DNA of 54,598 nucleotides from Roseovarius mucosus DSM 17069 (GTDB lineage Bacteria; Pseudomonadota; Alphaproteobacteria; Rhodobacterales; Rhodobacteraceae). The stretch covers positions 276,501-331,098 of the forward strand of contig NZ_KN293976.1 of the NCBI RefSeq assembly GCF_000768555.3, written 5' to 3'. This document shows, one piece after another, positions 53,496-54,598 of this stretch. The notes below the pieces were generated by a model, which had not been told where the DNA came from, did not search any database, and saw only the letters and a list, made by a program, of their open reading frames with translations. How positions within the stretch are numbered: the stretch's first letter is position 1; every line of letters begins with the position of its first letter. The translations under genes were made by a program, and so were the position numbers.

Positions 53496-54598
53496 TCAGA
53501 TACGGTTGTCGTAAGAGCCGCGATCTATCTCGGCGGCGATGACGGTAAAGGTGTCAGCCTCTTGCGCGGCCAAGAGGGCGGCGCGCAATTCGGCGCGGTT
53601 GGTCACGCGCACGCCATGCCCGCCAAAGGCGCGCCCGATGGCGGCGAAATCGTGATGGCCGAAATCGACCGCCAGATTGACCATCTGCCGCTCGCGCTGC
53701 TTCTTTTCGATGAGCGCGAGGCTGGCATCGACAAACACGATGAATATCACCGGAAGTTTGAGTTCCGCCACGGTCGAGAGTTCGCCGGCGACCATAAGGA
53801 ACCCGGCATCCCCCGAAAAGCTGACAACAGTGGCGTCGGGCGATGCCAGCTTGGCCCCCATCGCCAACGGCACGGCACAGCCCATCGTGCACAGCGCGGT
53901 GGATTGCAGCAAGGCGCGAGGGATGTAGCTCGTCCACATCTGCGACAGCAGAATTCGATGCGCGCCGCTATCAACGGTGGCGATGGTATCCTCGGGCAGC
54001 ACAGCCCGCGCCTCGGCGATGACCCCGGCGGCACCCCAGTCGTCCTCGGTCGGAAAGGCACGCGCCAGCGCCGCACGCGCCGCTGTCACCTCGCCCCCGG
54101 CCCAAGTGGCGCGAGGGGGGACACCCTGGGCAATGGCCGCGAGTGAGGGCGCGCAGGCGCCCACAATATTCATTGTCGCCTGATGCATGTATTGATCGTT
54201 GGGCACGGCGGCGATGTCGATCACCTTGAGCCTCTGCCGGGTCCCAGATCTCGCGCCAGCCGGGGCGCATTTCAATGGGGTCATAGCCCACGCAGAGGAT
54301 CAGATCGGCCTCTTGCACCAGCGGCACGAGGATGCCGTCTGCCAAAGGCGACAGACCCGCGCCGCCCAGACAGAGCGGGTGGGTTTCGGGGATGATCCCC
54401 TTGGCCTTGTACGTGGTAATGACGGGGATTTTCAGGCGCTCGGCAGTCTCGAGGATTGTGGCGCTCGCCCCTTCGTTGACCGCATCAAGGCCCACGATCA
54501 TCAACGGGCGCTCGGCCGCCGCCAGCCAATCGCGGGCCGCTTGCGGCGCGGCGGGCTGCATCGGCACGGCATCGGGGCGTCGGCGCAGGCGGGGCGGG
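53496..54598 (-). pseudogene. Thiamine-diphosphate enzyme (acetolactate-synthase-like), frameshifted, 5' end beyond the window
   Basis: The first segment, entering at the right edge, encodes the central domain (ERPLMIVGLDAVNEGASATI, ITTYKAKGIIPETHPLCLGG, EADLILCVGYDPIEMRPGWR). At about 54228-54237 the frame shifts by one base. The rest continues in another frame (KVIDIAAVPNDQYMHQATMN, then LCTMGCAVPLAMGAKLASPD, and the ThDP motif SGDAGFLMVAGELSTVAEL). Deleting one base there restores a continuous protein (WDPARLKVIDIA). This is a real mutation or a sequencing error. The canonical GDG is GDA here and the NN pair is VDAS-like, so the substrate class is unclear. Confidence 0.75.

Noticed and set aside
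52310..54598. Oxalate degradation pair (formyl-CoA transferase and oxalyl-CoA decarboxylase)
   Set aside because: A family III CoA-transferase beside a ThDP enzyme suggests it, but I could not recognise oxalyl-CoA-specific motifs in the ThDP protein and it is frameshifted and incomplete.

Overview
The window looks like chromosomal DNA of a Rhodobacteraceae (Roseobacter-group) alphaproteobacterium. The evidence is the high G+C content, the alphaproteobacterial AddB/AddA pair, the divergent regB / senC-regA redox locus, the cbtB-cbtA-DUF1636-cobW-cobN cobalt/cobalamin cluster behind a cobalamin riboswitch, and the opgC-opgG-opgH glucan cluster. Most of it is core genome; the accessory DNA lies at about 7.8-13.0 kb and 21.2-22.8 kb. 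No rRNA, tRNA or CRISPR array was seen.

Layout. 1-7.6 kb: the 5' part of a secreted RTX-repeat protein running off the left edge, an MscS-family channel, and the SMC chromosome-organising ATPase. 7.8-13.0 kb: an island with insertion-sequence ends on both sides. A 75-bp element made only of IS6-type ends lies on the left and an 870-bp IS6-family element with a nonsense-interrupted transposase on the right. Between them are a large two-domain DUF1963 (YwqG-like) protein, an unknown protein, a second DUF1963 protein and the C-terminal stump of a third. 13.0-20.6 kb: cobalt and cobalamin genes, namely promoter, B12 riboswitch, cbtB, cbtA, a His-rich exported protein, a DUF1636 protein, cobW with an overlapping acetyltransferase, a small conserved protein, and cobN. 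20.6-22.8 kb: a membrane-anchored NYN/PIN-type RNase, then a lower-GC three-gene overlapping cassette that resembles a toxin/antitoxin pair with a third gene.

22.9-27.0 kb: hslVU protease, a glycosyltransferase-like gene and an M20 amidohydrolase. 27.0-37.5 kb: a long run of minus-strand, mostly overlapping genes, in transcription order PAS protein, tsaE, amgK-like kinase, murU-like nucleotidyltransferase, addB, addA and trxA, closed by an intrinsic terminator. 37.5-40.3 kb: the regB sensor kinase divergent from senC and regA. 40.4-44.6 kb: a surface-glycan cluster of a GT2-type transferase, a GT14-type transferase with a C-terminal extension, and a protein with two sulfotransferase-like halves. 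44.7-51.6 kb: an esterase converging on opgH, then opgG, opgC and a TPR protein. 51.7-54.6 kb: a DUF302 protein, a CaiB/BaiF CoA-transferase, and a thiamine-diphosphate enzyme that is frameshifted and runs off the right edge.

The strongest candidates for something undescribed are the DUF1963 island bounded by IS6-type ends, the three-gene overlapping cassette at 21.4-22.8 kb, and the GT14 plus double-sulfotransferase cluster. All functional assignments rest on reading motifs in the translated sequence; no database search was run.
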